This document shows, piece after piece, positions 1-11,234 of a stretch of DNA of 64,000 bases. The position numbers and the translations under genes were made by a program. Under the pieces are notes generated by a model. It was not told the origin of the DNA. It saw nothing but the letters and a program-made list of their open reading frames with translations, and did no database searches. This stretch comes from Cinnamomum chago (lineage: Eukaryota; Streptophyta; Magnoliopsida; Laurales; Lauraceae). Location: NCBI GenBank assembly GCA_038049695.1, contig CP142451.1, positions 68,526,001 to 68,590,000 of the forward strand. The letters run 5' to 3'. The stretch's first letter is position 1. Each line of letters begins with the position of its first letter.

Positions 1-5
1 AAATG

Positions 6-545
6 TCAGCAAATTCGAAAAAAAAAAAAAAAGAAAAAAAGAAAAAAAATCATCCTCATACCAGGTGGAGATTCTGGGTCCTCCCCAGAGTCCCTCAATT
101 CTTCAGATGCCGCAACTGGATCCATCACCGCCTCATCAACAGGAACCTCGGGCATCACCAAGTTTTCATCTGCTGCAAAAGAAAGAAAACAACAGATCAA
201 AAAAAAATCCCTCATAAAAGAAAAGAAGCGGAAATAGAGAAGAAGGAGAATCATACCAACATCGGCGGTCTCTTCTTCACGACTCCTCTTCTCTGGAGGC
301 TCATCAGCATCTCCTGATACCTCCTCGGCGATGGTAGAAGGGACTTCCAGATCAAGAGAGTCTTCGTGGCGTCTCTCAGTGCGACGTTGTCCTCTCCTCC
401 TCTTTTTTCTACGAGCCGGTCTACTTGAAGTACCTGCCTCGCTGTCAAAGTCAGGACTTCCACTCCAAAAGATTTTCAGGTGTGCATCATCATGCTCCCA
501 ATCCAATTTACCAAAAATCATGCATAAAAGAGAATCATCATGCAC
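6..545 (-). pseudogene. Antisense plant-mobile-domain gene, C-terminal remnant
   Basis: The minus strand matches the C-terminal part of the mobile-domain gene at 17393-21119. Shared features are a Ser/Gly-rich stretch, a basic Arg/Lys cluster resembling a nuclear localisation signal (near 410-440), an acidic DEPPEKRSREEE stretch (near 270-300) and the MPEVP motif (near 145-155). As in the other copy, an apparent intron of about 80 bases lies between the EEET and MPEVP segments. The mobile-domain core is absent. It is a truncated relic lying opposite to the host retrotransposon. Confidence 0.65.
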
Positions 546-893
546 TAGATGCTAGGAAAACCTTGACAAAATTTGACCAATTCCAACCCAATTTGGTCAA
601 AATCAAACTTTGTCTAAGTCAAAATTCATGTTGGCTTAGCATAGAAATTCTAGCCTTCTATCTTGATGCATAAAAAAAAAAAAAAAGGAATGCATGAGCA
701 TCTTGGATTGCATAAATCTCATTATCATGGAGAGCAAAAAGGGGGGAAAAGAAAGTTTTCTTTCTTAAAAAGAAAGAGAGAAAAAAAAAAAAAGAGAAAA
801 GAAAAATTCTGGGCTGGCCCACAAGCCGAGGCCCACAGGCCGTGGCCCATGGGCCACATGGCCGTACGGCCCAGGCTGTACGGACATGTCCGT

Positions 894-940
<47 letters not shown>

Positions 941-1804
941 AGAAAAAGAAGAAGAAAAAAAAAGAAAAGGGCGTGTAAAAAAAAAGGAAAAGAACACGGG
1001 CAAAAAAAAAAAGAGAAAAAAAAAATTTGATGAAACTTTCTTTACATGGAATTTCTTGTAAAAAAAAAAAAAACTTACTTGAAGCCATGAATGGAGAAGA
1101 AAGAAGAACTTGAAGACTCTTGAAGAAGGAGGATTCTTGATCTTAGAGCAACTCTTGAAGACTTTTGCAAAAAGAAAGCAATAGGAGCAAGAGATCCCAC
1201 CTCCCTTGCTTTTATAGAAGAGAGCAAACCAAAAGAGGAAAGAGGAAAAAAGTAAGGAGGTAAGTGCTAAAAATTGGCAACCTTCCCAAAAGAAAAGAAA
1301 ACTTGGGATATTCTCTCCCAAAACAAAGATTCCTTGAGAAATTCTCTCCAAAAAGAAAAGGAATGATAGATATTCTCTCCCAAAGAAAGATATTTTGAGA
1401 GAATCTCAAAGTCAGGATATTTTTAGATATTCTCCACCAAAAGGAGATATTTTTAGATATTCTCTACAAAAACGACACCATGTGAGATCTAAGCCATCTT
1501 TCAAAGCTTAAGGTCCCATGGGTTAGCCCATATGAGCCAGGTTTGAGCACCTAGGCACTAAAAGTGGCTTTTAGTCAAAATTCCTCTTACCAAGAGCATA
1601 CAAAAAAAAAAAAAAATGGTTTCATGCCTCTTTTGAGTTGATTGGACCATACAAAAATTCCAAGCCTCATGAGCTTCCAAAATCCAAACCATCCCACCCC
1701 ATGAACCAAATTAAGCCAAAATCTTGAAATTGATATTCCACAAAAGCCCAAACCACTCCAATGGACCCAAAATTGTCCCAAAGAGTGAACCAAAAAACCA
1801 AACC

Positions 1805-2050
1805 ATGGTCCCCTAACTCGCCACATACAGCATGTTAGGTCACAAGACCAAAACAAAAAAAAATCAAATCCCGACCCCCTAACTTGCCACATACAGCTTG
1901 TTAGGTCACAAGGTCAAAACCAAAACCAAAAACCTGACCCCCTAACCTGCCACATACAGCTTGTTAGGTCACAAGGTCAAAATCAAAACCAAAACCAAAA
2001 ACCTGACCCCCTAACCTGCCACATACAGCTTGTTAGGTCACAAGGTCAAA
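1805..2050 (+). repeat. Tandem array of 63-69 bp units
   Basis: Four units each contain CCACATACAGC followed by TGTTAGGTCACAAG. The CCACATAC cores start at about 1821, 1887, 1950 and 2019. The matching array in element 2 is at 22785-23090, so the array belongs to the family's 3' untranslated region. Confidence 0.85.
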
Positions 2051-2269
2051 ATCAAAACCAAAAAACCAAAACCAAATCCAAATCCAAATGACATTCTCAA
2101 AATCTTGCCTTGAGATGGTACGTGATCCCTCTCACTACCATAAAATCCCCTGGAAGCTCAAAAGGCTACTCCATCAAAAAAAAATGCTCAAAGACTCTTG
2201 GTCAAGTCAGAAGCTCTTCTTCAAGATTCTCTTCGAGGCACATCGACTGCAAAAGCTATATCGTCGCTA

Positions 2270-2286
2270 TACCTCGAGGGGGCATT
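2270..2286 (+). promoter_or_regulatory. Polypurine tract of Tat element 1
   Basis: The sequence CTCGAGGGGGCATT lies directly before TGTTGACACC, the LTR start. The same tract precedes the LTR at 31156. In LTR elements this purine run primes plus-strand DNA synthesis, which marks the LTR at 2287 as a 3' LTR. Confidence 0.7.
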
Positions 2287-2888
2287 TGTTGACACCAAAA
2301 ATGTCACTTTGCCTCTTCACATCAAAAGATATATAGAGCCGCATCCTACCAAAAATAGGCAGGCGCCACTTCAAGCATCAGATCTTGTCAGAATCAAACA
2401 AAAACTGCAAGGTCATTCAAAACAGCCGAAAGAGAGGTATACATGAAGTTTCAGGCCATTCCGACATCATTTGGCCTAGCTTCACTTCTCCAACAGCTAA
2501 GCAGCAGCTACCAGCGGCGACAATGTCGAAGACCCCAAATCTTCGATCAGAGCCTACGGATGGTCTCAAAATACCTCTGAAAGGCTACATGTCAAGTTTC
2601 AAGTCAAACCGACACCGTTTGACCCGCCATCAACTCTCGAGCAGCAAAATCAAGCCCTTAGGTAGCGAGAACTACCGAGGTCATCACTCATCAAACAGAG
2701 CACATGGGCGGCTCCTACATACCTCCAAAGGGCTGCACAACAAATTTTAGGTCATTCCGATGACGTTTGACCCAGTTCCAATGCTCGGAAACAAAATCAA
2801 GCCTACCGGTGGCGGAGCACCCCGGGACCATGGTACCCAATTCGGAGCTTGTGGATCATCTCAAAATGACTCCAGTAGGCTCCCCATC

Positions 2889-3530
2889 GAATTTCAGGTC
2901 AATCGGACATCGTTTGACCAGAAGTCAAAGCTTGGCATTTCCCTCGCGGTGAAATAAAGGCAAGCGTTTGCATGACTCCAAATGGCTTCAAAACTCAAAC
3001 GAAAGCCTATGGTTGGTCTTATCTACTGATGGGGGAGTCACACGTCGAATTTCAGGTCAATCAGACATCGTTTGACCAGAAGTCAAAGCTCGGCATTTCC
3101 CTCGCGGTGAAATAAAGGCAAGCGTTTGCATGACTCCAAATGGCTTCAAAACTCAAACGAAAGCCTATGGTTGGTCCTATCTACTGATGAGGAAGCTACC
3201 CATCAAATTTCAGGTCAATCGGACATCGTTTGACCAGAAGTCAAAGCTCGGCATTTCCCTCGCGGTGAAATAAAGGCAAGCGTTTGCATGACTCCAAATG
3301 GCTTCAAAACTCAAACGAAAGCCTATGGTTGGTCCTATCTACTGATGAGGAAGCTACCCATCAAATTTCAGGTCAATCGGACATCGTTTGACCGAAAGTC
3401 AAAGCTCGGCATTTCCCTCGTAGTGAAAACAAAGTCAAGCGTTTGCGGGACCCAAAACGGCTTCAAAACCTGAACAAAAGCCTATGGTTGGTCTCGTCTA
3501 CTGCTCAAGAAGCTACACGTCGAATTTCAG
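2889..3530 (+). repeat. 158-bp tandem repeat, four units, in LTR copy A
   Basis: The anchor AATTTCAGGTCAAT recurs at about 2889, 3047, 3205 and 3363, with a diverged anchor at 3522. Spacing is 158, 158, 158 and 159 bp. Units are nearly identical. Copies B and C do not show this expansion, so it arose locally and accounts for most of copy A's extra length. Confidence 0.9.
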
Positions 3531-4507
3531 GTCATTCCGACAACGTTTGACCTAGTTTCGACGCTTGACAAAAATCGGCAGTTCTCCACAGCAAAGTCTT
3601 CGGCTTTTCAGAAAATGGGAAACTTTGCAATCCGATTTGCATGGTTTCTCGTCAGGTTTTCTTGAGGGAAATCCAGCCAATAAATGAGAGGAAATTCCAA
3701 GAAAAATGCAGGAGAAAACAGAAGCGAAAACGGACGAAAAACGGCGAAGAAAAGGCGACCGGAAGACGGCCGACCATGGGGCACAAACCCCATGGTCGCC
3801 GGCCCCATGGTCGCCGGCGACCCGGCCCGGACCTCGCCCAAAAACCCCGTTTTCCGGGTTCTTTTCGCGTTTCGAGTTGATTGGCCCCTGTGATTTTTCC
3901 AAAATCTGATTTTTTGTGCATGATATCCGTCGATCTTCATCAACATCACGGATCCATCACTGGAATCATTAGATCATCATCGGACGCCTCAAGATCGTCA
4001 AACGGCTGACCAAGAAAGCACACTTTCTGCCCGCCCGATCGCGAAATCGACTGGACAGATGTTGCTGGCCCGCTGACATCAACCAATGTCTGAAATTGGA
4101 TCACCATCCGACATCAAATGGTATGTGGGTCCATTGGTGATCATCGCAAGAAGAATCCCAAAGGATGCGGCATGGCCCGCGACTCTTCAAGCGCCCGGGC
4201 AATCAATTAATGAAGTTAAATGACCTGTTTATGGCAAGTTAATGTGGTCATTAACTCATTATTTCGAACGGCCCAATCAAAAGCAAGCAAATGGGAGTTA
4301 CAAGTCCAAGTAATCATGACATTAAAATCATGAAACTCCCATCATCATGGAGATTAAAGGCGATTAAATGCCCATCACTCTCCATCGGCCAATCAAATTC
4401 AAGGAAAAAGTAGTTACAAAACAAGTAAATAAAAACTTGTAACTCCTCCCATCATGAGCATTAATCCATAAATGCTCATAAACTCTCCTAAATGGCTACC
4501 AAAGGCC

Positions 4508-4517
4508 TATAAATAGG
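4508..4517 (+). promoter_or_regulatory. TATA box of Tat LTR A
   Basis: TATAAATAGG follows a long AT-moderate U3. LTR B has a decayed version near 32950 and the inverted LTR C has TATAAAAAGG near 53027-53037, supporting a real core promoter. Confidence 0.6.
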
Positions 4518-4650
4518 AGGGTCATTCCAAGGGAAACGGGGCCAGAGAAAAATCGCCAGAAAATCATTCAAAAATCCTCGGAGAAATCTTTACAACTCTG
4601 CTCCTTCAAGAAAACTCTGCAGCAACCAACACTACAAGGTGATCAAAGCC

Positions 4651-4678
4651 CCTTGGGGGGCCACCCCCCCCCCCCAAG
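4651..4678 (+). repeat. G-run/C-run hairpin in the transcribed LTR region
   Basis: CCTTGGGGGG, a short loop, then a C run and AAGG form a stem. The counterpart in LTR B is at 33101-33125. It lies about 145 bases downstream of the TATA box, so it would be in the transcript leader. Confidence 0.6.
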
Positions 4679-4995
4679 GCCACCTCTCCTTCTATCCAAC
4701 ATGGCTAGATGCGGCTTTTCAGCCCGTCTACTCAGCTTTTTACCGGATTTAGGACCTTATCTTGGTCCTTATCCTCTAAAAATCTGAGGTTGGAGCCAAG
4801 CCAAGAAATCAAGCATCAAAGTTCTCATCTGAAGGACGATGGCGGAGTCCATACATGACTCGCGACCGTCGATCTGAACGGGTCCCCCCACAATCGCATG
4901 AAAAGTTAGATTCCATTTCTTTATTTTCTATTGTATTGTATTTTTTATTAAAGAGACACAAAATTCACATTTCTTGTCTTTTCATTATTGATGAG

Positions 4996-5066
4996 ATTTG
5001 TAAACCGCCTTTCACAGCACCAAAATCGCCTTTCACGGCAAACAAAGAAAATCGCCACTCACGGCA
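4996..5066 (+). repeat. GCC/GGC mini-hairpin units, LTR A
   Basis: Three short units of the form GCCtttcacGGC are separated by A-rich spacers of about 10-18 bases. LTR B has about five such units at 33450-33560. Confidence 0.55.
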
Positions 5067-5308
5067 TTCAAAACAAACTTGTCTCTTTTCTTTAAAATAT
5101 GTGTGCAATGGAAAGTTAGGAAAAAGTTGATTTCCTTTATACTTGTGAAGGTGAATCTCCGGATCACTACTCTAAATTCCAAGTAGAAAAGAAAATCTGG
5201 CATACCCACAAAAATGTTGATACCCGCCTTTCTTTCTTCCCTCTCCCTCCTTCCGGACCCCGACAAACTCGGGGCGGATGGCAGCGGAGGAGGAACAGAG
5301 GAGCGCGG

Positions 5309-6620
5309 TCCATCAATGGTATGAAAAGCTTACGAATCATCTGATTGAAAATAATTTTGAAAGTGGGAAAGTTGATAAGACTCTGTTTATCAAGAAGATT
5401 GATCAAAACATTCTTGTAGCTCAAATCTATGTTGATGATATCGGTTTTGGATCTACGTCAGAGAAGTTAGCTCAAGGATTTTCAGAATTAATGAGCTCCA
5501 CTTTTGAGATGAGTCTGGTCGGTCCCCTGCAATTCTTTCTAGGATTACAAGTTAGTCAAACTGACCATGGTATCTTCCTTAGTCAATCCAAGTTTGCCCT
5601 AGAAATAGTGAAAAAGTTTGGCTTAGGAGAATCTAAGACTAGTTGCAATCCCATGGGCTCTCTTCTAAAATATCTAGTGACCTTAAGGGTAAGAAAGCTT
5701 ACCAGAAACTTTATAGGAGCATGATAGGAAGCCTTCTCTACCTCACTGCTAGCCGCCCTGATTTCTCTTTTAGCGTTGGTATATGTGCTAGATATCAATC
5801 TGACCCCCGAGAGTCTCACATTAAAGCTGTTAAACGTATCATAAAATATATTAATGGGACTTCTCACTATGGTATCTGGTATCCTCATGACTCAACTCTG
5901 CAATTAATTGGATATAGTGATGCAGATTGGGCAGGATCTATAGATGATAGGAAGAGCACTAGTGGCTGCTGCTATTTCTTGGGGAACTGCTTAGTAGCCT
6001 GGCATAGCAAAAAACAAAATTCTGTATCCTTGTCTACTGCAGAAGCTGAATATATTGCTGCAGGTAGCTGCTGTGCCCAGCTGTTGTGGATGAAACAAAC
6101 TTTATTAGATTATAATGTTCCACAACAATGCATGCCTCTCAAGTGCCATCAGTATCTCAAAAAATCCTGTTCAGCACTCTCGCACTAAGCACATTGACAT
6201 TCGCTATCATTTCTTGCGTGATCATGCTGACCAAGGCACCATTGAGTTATTATTTGTCCCTACAGATACCCAATTGGCTGACTTATTCACTAAACCCCTT
6301 GGAAATGATCGTTTCATAAAATTGAGACATCAATTGGGCATTGGCCCTTGCCCTGAGTTTTAAATTCTTGTTGGCTAATCACCTGTTCCATATCTTATTT
6401 TTATATCTCTTATAAGCAGGTGCTACTAACAAGGTTATGTGTTTTATCTTTGATGGGCAGGCTCCTTTGCAATTAGATGTCAAAGGGGGAGAGAGTTCTC
6501 CAATTGAGGGGGAGAAGGTTTCAAGGGTTGCTTTGTTTGAGGGGGAGTAGATTTGCCTTGAGTGCACTTTGTGTGTAGCTTCTAGGATGGTCGTCTTGTG
6601 TCGTCGCGTCGTCGCTTCTG
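5309..6620 (+). pseudogene. Copia retrotransposon RT-RNase H fragment (SIRE/Tork-like)
   Basis: The fragment starts within the reverse transcriptase at a WYEKL motif. It carries the catalytic YVDD motif (about 5430-5441), then the Copia RNase H blocks SRPDFSF, YSDADWAG, KSTSGCCY and STAEAEYI, and the C-terminal LADLFTKPLG (about 6271-6300). Coding shifts frame at about 5690 and again near 6150, so it is broken. After the stop at 6361 come two GGGGGAG purine runs (about 6484-6550), typical of the Copia 3' untranslated region. The protease, integrase and most of RT are missing. No matching LTR is attached; the next sequence is an inverted LTR of another element. Confidence 0.85.
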
Positions 6621-6625
6621 CAAGG

Positions 6626-6989
6626 AAAATCCACAAAAATGCATATTTTAAAGTGATTTCTTGTGGAAACTTTTGGGCCACTGAATCAAGCTTGGAATCA
6701 TGATTTAAATCAAACTAAAGGGTTTAAAAACATGAAACATAAAAAGCATAAAATGATTTGAAAGATTTAAAACATAGGCTAGCTTGATTTGATAAAACTT
6801 CTTTTCAAAATAAATTGTATCCAAGATTAAAATCAAAACATGCATAAATCAATATTTCTACAAGTCTAAAAACCAATGCATGTGTAAATCAAGATTTCAA
6901 GATTTTCTAAATCAATGCATGTGTGAAAATTCAAATGATACTAAAATGATAATGCATCCATCAAATTGCATTATACAAAAACCCTAACA
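6626..6989 (-). mobile_element. Truncated Copia LTR fragment (family of 59541-61297)
   Basis: The minus strand begins TGTTAGGG at 6989 and aligns with the first part of the LTRs at 9596 and 61297, with shared stretches around GGCTAGCTTGATTT and GGCCACTGAATCAAGC. Homology stops near 6626. The intact end abuts Tat gag/protease sequence directly, so this is probably an insertion into the Tat element whose other end was later lost. Confidence 0.7.
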
Positions 6990-9595
6990 AGATCAACCCC
7001 TTGGTCTCGAGGGCAATCTTCCGAACGAAGAACCTTCTCCAGAAGCTCTTGAAGTTAGTAGAGGCACCTGCTCTGGCCGGGATTACGACAAGAACTACAA
7101 CCAACCTTCTTCTTCTTATGTAAATCCTTTGGGAAAAAAAAATTGTAAACGCCCCAAGTGGCAACAATAATGAAAATGTTGGCCCGAAGGAGGCTTTCAA
7201 GTACGACTTGATTGAGCACTTCAAACACATACCTGCACGACTGCACATCCTTAACTTATTACGAATGTCTCCACAAACTCATGATAGTCTCATTTCAGAA
7301 TTTCAAAAGCTGAATGCAGATGTCGGCAAACATGCCCTACAAGTCTTACAAATTGAAATGGACTACAGGGTCAAAAAATCAGATATTTCCTCAAATGGAG
7401 AAAAGAAGAAAACTAAGGGATCAAGCATTGAATGCATCTCGGTTCAAAAAGCAGCAAGTGCAACAATTGCCTTCGATAAGGATGACCTCTTGTTAGGCGA
7501 GACAAAGCACAACTGACCCTTGTACTTCACAGGGTATGTCAAAGAAATGCCAATACACAGAGTCCAGATCGACCCAAGTTCTGCACTCAATCTCATCTCT
7601 ACTTCGGCACTCGAAGACCTGGGCATCCCACCTGGGAAGCTGATATTGGAAATAGGTGGGCCTCGTGGATAGGTTTTCAAAACTTTTTTACCCACTTGAC
7701 TCAGGGATCAAGTATCCAGAAGGCCATAAACCATATCCAGGATGCAATCCCTCTATCTCATTAATCAAGTACAATAATAAAACCTATCTAAATGATAGAA
7801 GTCAGCAACTACATGCATCCAAAACAATCCACAATAAATAGATAAGTAGATTACACCTTTGGAGCACAGTAGTGCTCTAATGGAGGAGAAGACAATCAAC
7901 TTGATCAAGAACTCTTCTTGAAGCAATTAGAGATCTCCAAGACCTTGTTTTCTTCCACGCTATGACCCTTTATCAGATCTCTTTTCTTAAGAAGATGGGT
8001 GGGATCTCCAAGAGAAAACCCTACTAGAAACTCTAAGGAAACTAGAAGAGTACTAGAAGAGAGAGGAAGAGAAGAGATTTGCAACTCTTGCACTTGAGGA
8101 GTCTTGTGCGTGAATACTAGAGTGGGACGTCTAAGGGGTTTCTTCCTTTATTTATAGCCCTCAAATCTCCTCTTAAGACTCTTTTACTAATTGCATTAGA
8201 AGTCACACTTCCACACAAATTAGTAGCTTACTATTACCACTATTAGAAGTCCACTTCAAATAGAAATAGTAACTTTCTAATTCCTCCCTTTTAGAGTTCA
8301 AGTAAGATTAGTAACTTTCTAATATCTTGGGTTAGCGTGGGGACCATTAGGGATTCCTTAGAAAGCTGGCTCCAACTGGGACATGCGACCCCACATCTCA
8401 TGTGCAATCCGGGCCCACAATTAATTGTAAATAACACCACTATATAAATGCAATTGCACTCCAGTCTTAGGAACAAATTACAATGAAGACCCTAAACTTC
8501 CCAATTGTCATAAGTAGGCCCCTCTATCAATATCCATAAATCAATTGGAATAAATTTGTCTCATCCAATCCTAGATCCACATCTTATTATCCTTAAGCCC
8601 CAATTAATCACTGTGATCATCAGTACCATCCAATTAACTCCTAATCGAGATGGGTGCACACTTACTAATGATAGATCCATTAATTGGCACAAGGGGATAA
8701 TATAAATAGATTCCATCTTGATCATTGTATGTTCCCACAGTCCTACTACCACATACCCAAGACACCGAGGTGTTGACCTACAGTTGGCCTCACTTATTGG
8801 TGACTCAAAGCAAATGAATAGACACAAATTTGAGTTCATCAATGTCTCAGGATTGAGAGCCTATTGCTAGAGAATCATGAGAGCAGTCCTTAAATCGAGA
8901 CAGATTTTCATAAGGTGTTTCTCATGGTCCTTCAATAAATCCAATGTACCAACACTATGATCCAGAATCTTACATTCTGATGATCGAGACAAATCACACT
9001 ATCTCATAGTGATCAAAGTGCTGCAACCTTATCAGATGAGATGCCCAGTCTCATCACTGGTTGTGAAGATATTTTTAAGTATAAGATTTGTGACACATGT
9101 CTCCCGTATGTGGATCTCATCCATATACATATATCACATCTAATATACTAATGAGACCCGGTTCATCTCAAGAACCATCATGTCATATGTATTGGTCATG
9201 TGCATTAGGTAATAAAACACCATTCATCTCATGAGAGGAAAGCATGATTTTATTGATAAATAAAGAAATTAATCAATTTATTACATCAACTGATGGATTG
9301 AGGCCACACAATCTAACAGCTGAGTCACACGTCTGTATCCATCTTTGGATACAATGGGAGCACTCAAAGGCCTATTGGTAAAATTAGGTTCAAATTGCAA
9401 ATCGGTGATCTTATCTCTGAAGTCACTGTGTACGCAATAAGATCCCCTTCATGCTACAATATCCTTCTTGGACGCCCCTGGATACATGAGAATGGTGTCG
9501 TCCCTTCAACTCTACATCAATGCATCAAGTTCGTTGGCAACGACGGCTTAATACATCGAGAGTTTACAGATAAAAAGCCCTTCAAAGGCAAAGAC
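6990..9595 (+). pseudogene. Tat Gypsy gag-protease region, split by a solo LTR
   Basis: Coding similarity runs from about 6990 to 7643 and resumes at 9319-9595 after an inserted LTR. The first part holds a low-complexity gag tail with two stops near 7170 and then a protease N-terminal region. The active-site motif reads DPSSALNLI (about 7572-7598), where a D-x-G-S type sequence is expected. The second part has a flap-like segment, then the ILLGRPWIHE motif near 9450-9490 that typifies Tat/Ogre proteases. A stop at 7514-7516 and the insertion show that it is dead. The protease would release gag and pol products in a particle. Confidence 0.75.
7644..9318 (-). mobile_element. Solo LTR, 1.68 kb, inside the Tat protease
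   Basis: Read on the minus strand it starts TGTTAGATTGTGTGG and ends near CCTATTTCCAATA (the last dinucleotide is mutated from CA). A perfect 5-bp duplication GCTGA flanks it at 7639-7643 and 9319-9323, and protease coding continues across. A sister copy in the opposite orientation is at 55313-57026. No internal region remains, so it is a product of LTR-LTR recombination. Confidence 0.9.
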
Positions 9596-9992
9596 TGTTA
9601 GAGTTTTTGTTTTGTTGCAATTTGATAGGATGCATTCAATTTCATAAAGCTTGTCCTCTCATTCATTCATGGTCTTATTCATAGGATCATCATGCATATT
9701 TCTCATTCTTGATCTTTGTATTTATCATTTGATATGCATGGTTTTCATTTCTGTTTATCTCTTAAGATCATGGAGTTTTTGGTTTCAAATTTCTTCCAAG
9801 CTTTCCATAGTTTCTATCTTTAAAATCATTATTTTGATTTGGAGTTTTCATGGCTTTAAAAAATTCATTTTTCATCTTCTTTCAGTCATGGTTTAATGCT
9901 TGGTTAATGTGTCTCAAAGTCCCCCGGAAGATGCCCTCAAAAGTTGCATGTTTCTCACTCTTTTTCAAAAAACTGGGCATCTCCCAGTGTTG

Positions 9993-10132
9993 CCGGTCGA
10001 CCGGGACAAGCTTGCCGGTCGACCGGGATCACTGCAACTTTTAAATGCAGTTTTGAGCAGAATTTTCCAACGGTCAGAAATTTGACCGTTGTGCTTTCCC
10101 GGTCGATCGAGACCTGTTTCTTGGTCGACCGA
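9993..10132 (+). repeat. Two pairs of GGTCGACC palindromes, 22 bp spacing
   Basis: CCGGTCGACCGG starts at 9993 and 10015. A second pair, CCGGTCGATCG at 10099 and TTGGTCGACCGA at 10121, has the same 22-bp spacing. The proximal pair ends 27 bases upstream of the TATA box at 10159. Confidence 0.85.
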
Positions 10133-10158
10133 GGACTAGCCGCTGGCAACTTTATCTT

Positions 10159-10167
10159 TATAAAAAG
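10159..10167 (+). promoter_or_regulatory. TATA box of the Copia LTR at 9596-11229
   Basis: TATAAAAAG is followed by GC-poor leader sequence. The same position in the sister LTR carries TATAAAG (60643-60649 on the minus strand). Confidence 0.6.
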
Positions 10168-10811
10168 TGGGTTTTTGGTTGAAGAAAGTTGTTGACATTA
10201 GAGGGACTTTTGAGGCCAAGGATTAGCAACTTCTCAAGAGCATTTTCAAAGGGATTATGAAGCCATTCCATTAAACCAACCTTTGATCTTCAAATGGGTG
10301 TGCTTTCTTTAATCCTAGTCTTTTTGAAATCATGTTTTGTTTCAAATCTTTGATCTCTTTCTAAACATGATTAACAAGTTGCTTTTCTTTTAGAATGTTG
10401 TCTGTCATAACATGCTTAACACTTTAGTAATCTCATATGCTATGAATACAACATATGGTCTATGTTACACATGATTTTACTTTCTTGTTTCAAAAATCAA
10501 CTTGTTAGACTTTAGAACATCTTTCTTGAAAACAAGTTATTTCTCATTGTTAATCACATGTGTTAGACATACAACTCTTTCTCCAATATATGATAAACAT
10601 CTTTGCATCATTTAAGTTTTTATCTTTTCAAAGAGAAAGAGTTATTTCTAGAAAATGCATTTTACATAAACTTTGTCATTCACATGCATGTTTCTAGAAC
10701 TTAAGTTTTCACATTCTAATTAGCTAATTAAAGGCACTCCATTGCACTTCATTGTTCTCTTTATCCATGCATTCTTAGGCATATTTCTTAAGAGAAAAAT
10801 TCCTTGTTGTA

Positions 10812-10900
10812 AAGGTTCATGCTTAGCCTTGAAAAGCATATGTTGTAAAGGTTTATGCTAAGCCCTGAAAAGCATAGTGTTGATTGTAAGGTTTGAGGTG
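10812..10900 (+). repeat. Two-unit hairpin repeat in the Copia LTR
   Basis: Two units of about 38 bp contain TTGTAAAGGTT and a GCTTAGCCTTGAAAAGC-type stem-loop. The sister LTR at 59541-61297 carries about six units of the related sequence. Confidence 0.55.
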
Positions 10901-11234
10901 ATCCTAAACCTTAATTGAAGTTAGTGAATACCGATAAGTGTATCGGGAGTGGATGTAGGCAATTTGGCCAAACCACTATAAATGTGCTTGTCATGGTGGT
11001 TGCTCTTTTGCTCTCTTTTTCATGAATGATTCTCTTTTGGTTGTTTGGAGATTGTTGTTTGTAATTACTTGTGTATGCATATCTTAGAAATCCTTTTCTA
11101 TCACAAGATAATTAATCTTCATCACATCTTAATTGACTTAAAAGTTGAAAGAATTAAAATTGGTCTAGGTTGTTAGAGCTCATCCTATTCACCCCCCCCC
11201 CCCCTCTAGGATTCGGTCTTGGACTTTCAAAGAC

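Larger units (their letters stand above)
1..2286 (+). mobile_element. 3' internal part of Tat-lineage Gypsy element 1
   Basis: This stretch matches, in the same order, the 3' internal part of the second Tat element (about 18430-23264 plus 31105-31155). It holds the antisense mobile-domain remnant, A-rich non-coding DNA, a tandem array of 63-69 bp units and the polypurine tract. Relative to element 2 about 2.7 kb is missing near position 475: the remnant joins directly to the spacer found at about 21513 in element 2. The A-rich stretch 660-1070 gives only low-complexity Lys- or Phe-rich reading frames. The element continues left of the window, so its pol is not visible. Confidence 0.75.
2287..5215 (+). 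mobile_element. Tat-lineage LTR, copy A (about 2.9 kb)
   Basis: It begins TGTTGACACC and aligns along its length with 31156-33710 and, inverted, with about 52310-54902. It contains a TATA box, a GC-rich hairpin at 4651-4678 and a run of GCC/GGC mini-hairpins near 5000-5066. Similarity to copy B ends just after an AATGTTGAT motif, so the right border is approximate. The polypurine tract in front makes it the 3' LTR of element 1. It could also be the 5' LTR of element 2, but the Copia fragment that follows hides any primer-binding site. Confidence 0.8.
9596..11229 (+). mobile_element. Solo Copia-type LTR, 1.63 kb, between protease and RT
   Basis: It begins TGTTAGAG and ends GGACTTTCA. The 5-bp duplication AAGAC lies on both sides (9591-9595 and 11230-11234). 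It matches the 3' LTR at 59541-61297, which keeps its polypurine tract, so the family is a complete LTR retrotransposon elsewhere. It holds paired GGTCGACC palindromes and a TATA box. A C run at about 11190-11204 lies near the end. Confidence 0.9.

Noticed and set aside
663..1351. Long Lys-rich and Phe-rich ORFs on both strands
   Set aside because: They are translations of A-rich low-complexity spacer; the paralogous spacer at 21700-22290 does not keep the frames.
5033..5424. Minus-strand ORFs near the end of LTR A
   Set aside because: They lie across the LTR end and Copia junction, with no domain.
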